A DNA stretch of 64,000 nucleotides, taken from positions 7,502,001 through 7,566,000 of the forward strand of contig NZ_JBNDJK010000001.1 in NCBI RefSeq assembly GCF_050434925.1, written 5' to 3'. Under the pieces are notes generated by a model, which worked only from the letters and a program-made list of their open reading frames with translations, ran no database searches and was not told the DNA's origin. The position numbers and the translations under genes are program-made. Of the stretch, positions 63,809-64,000 are shown one piece after another. Within the stretch, counting starts at the first letter, position 1, and the number at the start of each line of letters is the position of its first letter. This DNA is from Inquilinus ginsengisoli_B (GTDB lineage: Bacteria > Pseudomonadota > Alphaproteobacteria > DSM-16000 > Inquilinaceae).

Positions 63809-63838
63809 CAAGTGTTGCTGCCCGGAGCGGAGGCCGCC

Positions 63839-64000
63839 ATGACCAACCCCTATGCCGAGATCTTCCGCGCCCCCGGCGCCAAGGCGTTCTCGGCCGCCGG
63901 CTTCATCGCCCGGCTGCCACTGGCGATGATGACGCTGGGTATCGTCACCATGCTGTCGCAGGCGCGCGGCGAGTACACGCTGGCCGGCGCCGTCTCCGCC
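63839..64000 (+). CDS. MFS transporter, N-terminal part (continues past the window)
   Basis: An ATG at 63839 opens MTNPYAEIFRAPGAKAFSAA, then GFIARLPLAMMTLGIVTMLS, the first membrane helix of the MFS type that is often paired with a TetR repressor. 54 codons are present and no stop is reached. Divergent from TetR, with a -35/-10 promoter and three operators in front. The pair is probably a repressor-controlled efflux system. Confidence 0.75.
   Translation, partial: MTNPYAEIFRAPGAKAFSAAGFIARLPLAMMTLGIVTMLSQARGEYTLAGAVSA

Overview
The window is a 64 kb piece of a GC-rich (roughly two thirds G+C or more by eye) alphaproteobacterial chromosome. The evidence is the gene content (a MetY-type sulfhydrylase beside a CoA-binding protein, an ArsR-methyltransferase fusion joined to metF, MipA/OmpV beside a two-component system, a gnd-zwf-HAD cluster) and the palindromic intergenic repeats. 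A Rhodospirillales relative such as Inquilinus or Azospirillum is a reasonable guess; no rRNA or other firm taxonomic marker is present. I see no phage, insertion sequence, CRISPR array, tRNA or rRNA. About 60 protein genes are supported, two of them apparently interrupted by a frameshift.

Layout. 1-10950: a broken-off enoyl-CoA hydratase, a CoA-binding protein and MetY; a lipoprotein behind an AT-rich leader; a repair pair (SRAP protein and exonuclease III); a VOC protein; an aromatic-catabolism-like operon (maleylacetoacetate isomerase, MFS carrier, PDC-lactonase-like amidohydrolase); a HAD hydrolase; and an operon of ArsR-methyltransferase, metF and a methyltransferase behind a clear palindrome. 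11019-17014: an SDR and a TetR regulator, then an RND pump whose adaptor gene carries a frameshift. 17100-20108: MipA/OmpV divergent from a response regulator and kinase, with matching 11-bp-period boxes facing each gene. 20195-25118: a ROK-regulated sugar ABC importer with promoter, operator and terminator. 25235-31349: a DMT carrier, a pentapeptide-repeat protein, small proteins and a UvrD helicase. 31404-34793: a 1129-residue superfamily 1 helicase with a long coiled-coil insertion.

34790-43345: a membrane protein; a compact operon of a C26 amidohydrolase, a beta-lactamase-fold serine hydrolase and a peptidoglycan-binding-like protein next to a LysR gene; ArfB; a peptide-type solute-binding protein; an alpha/beta hydrolase; a frameshifted small gene. 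43451-50267: a carbon cluster. Glucoamylase releases glucose from alpha-glucans, a polyphosphate-glucokinase-like ROK kinase makes glucose-6-phosphate, and Zwf and Gnd take it into the pentose phosphate pathway. 50293-58872: an M20 peptidase, a BisC-type molybdoenzyme, a YihY membrane protein, a drug-type MFS carrier and an SDR. 58974-64000: TetR, a DedA-phospholipid methyltransferase fusion, LysR, DUF1428, a GFA protein, and a TetR/MFS pair with three identical-type operators.

The most unusual items are the single-chain DedA plus PmtA-like methyltransferase (59581-60843), the large solitary helicase (31404-34793), the cationic tail on the glucokinase, and several well-defined operator sets. 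Five palindromic intergenic elements are present. Two of them (50568-50651 and 62512-62605) are copies of one family, and both lie between convergent genes.
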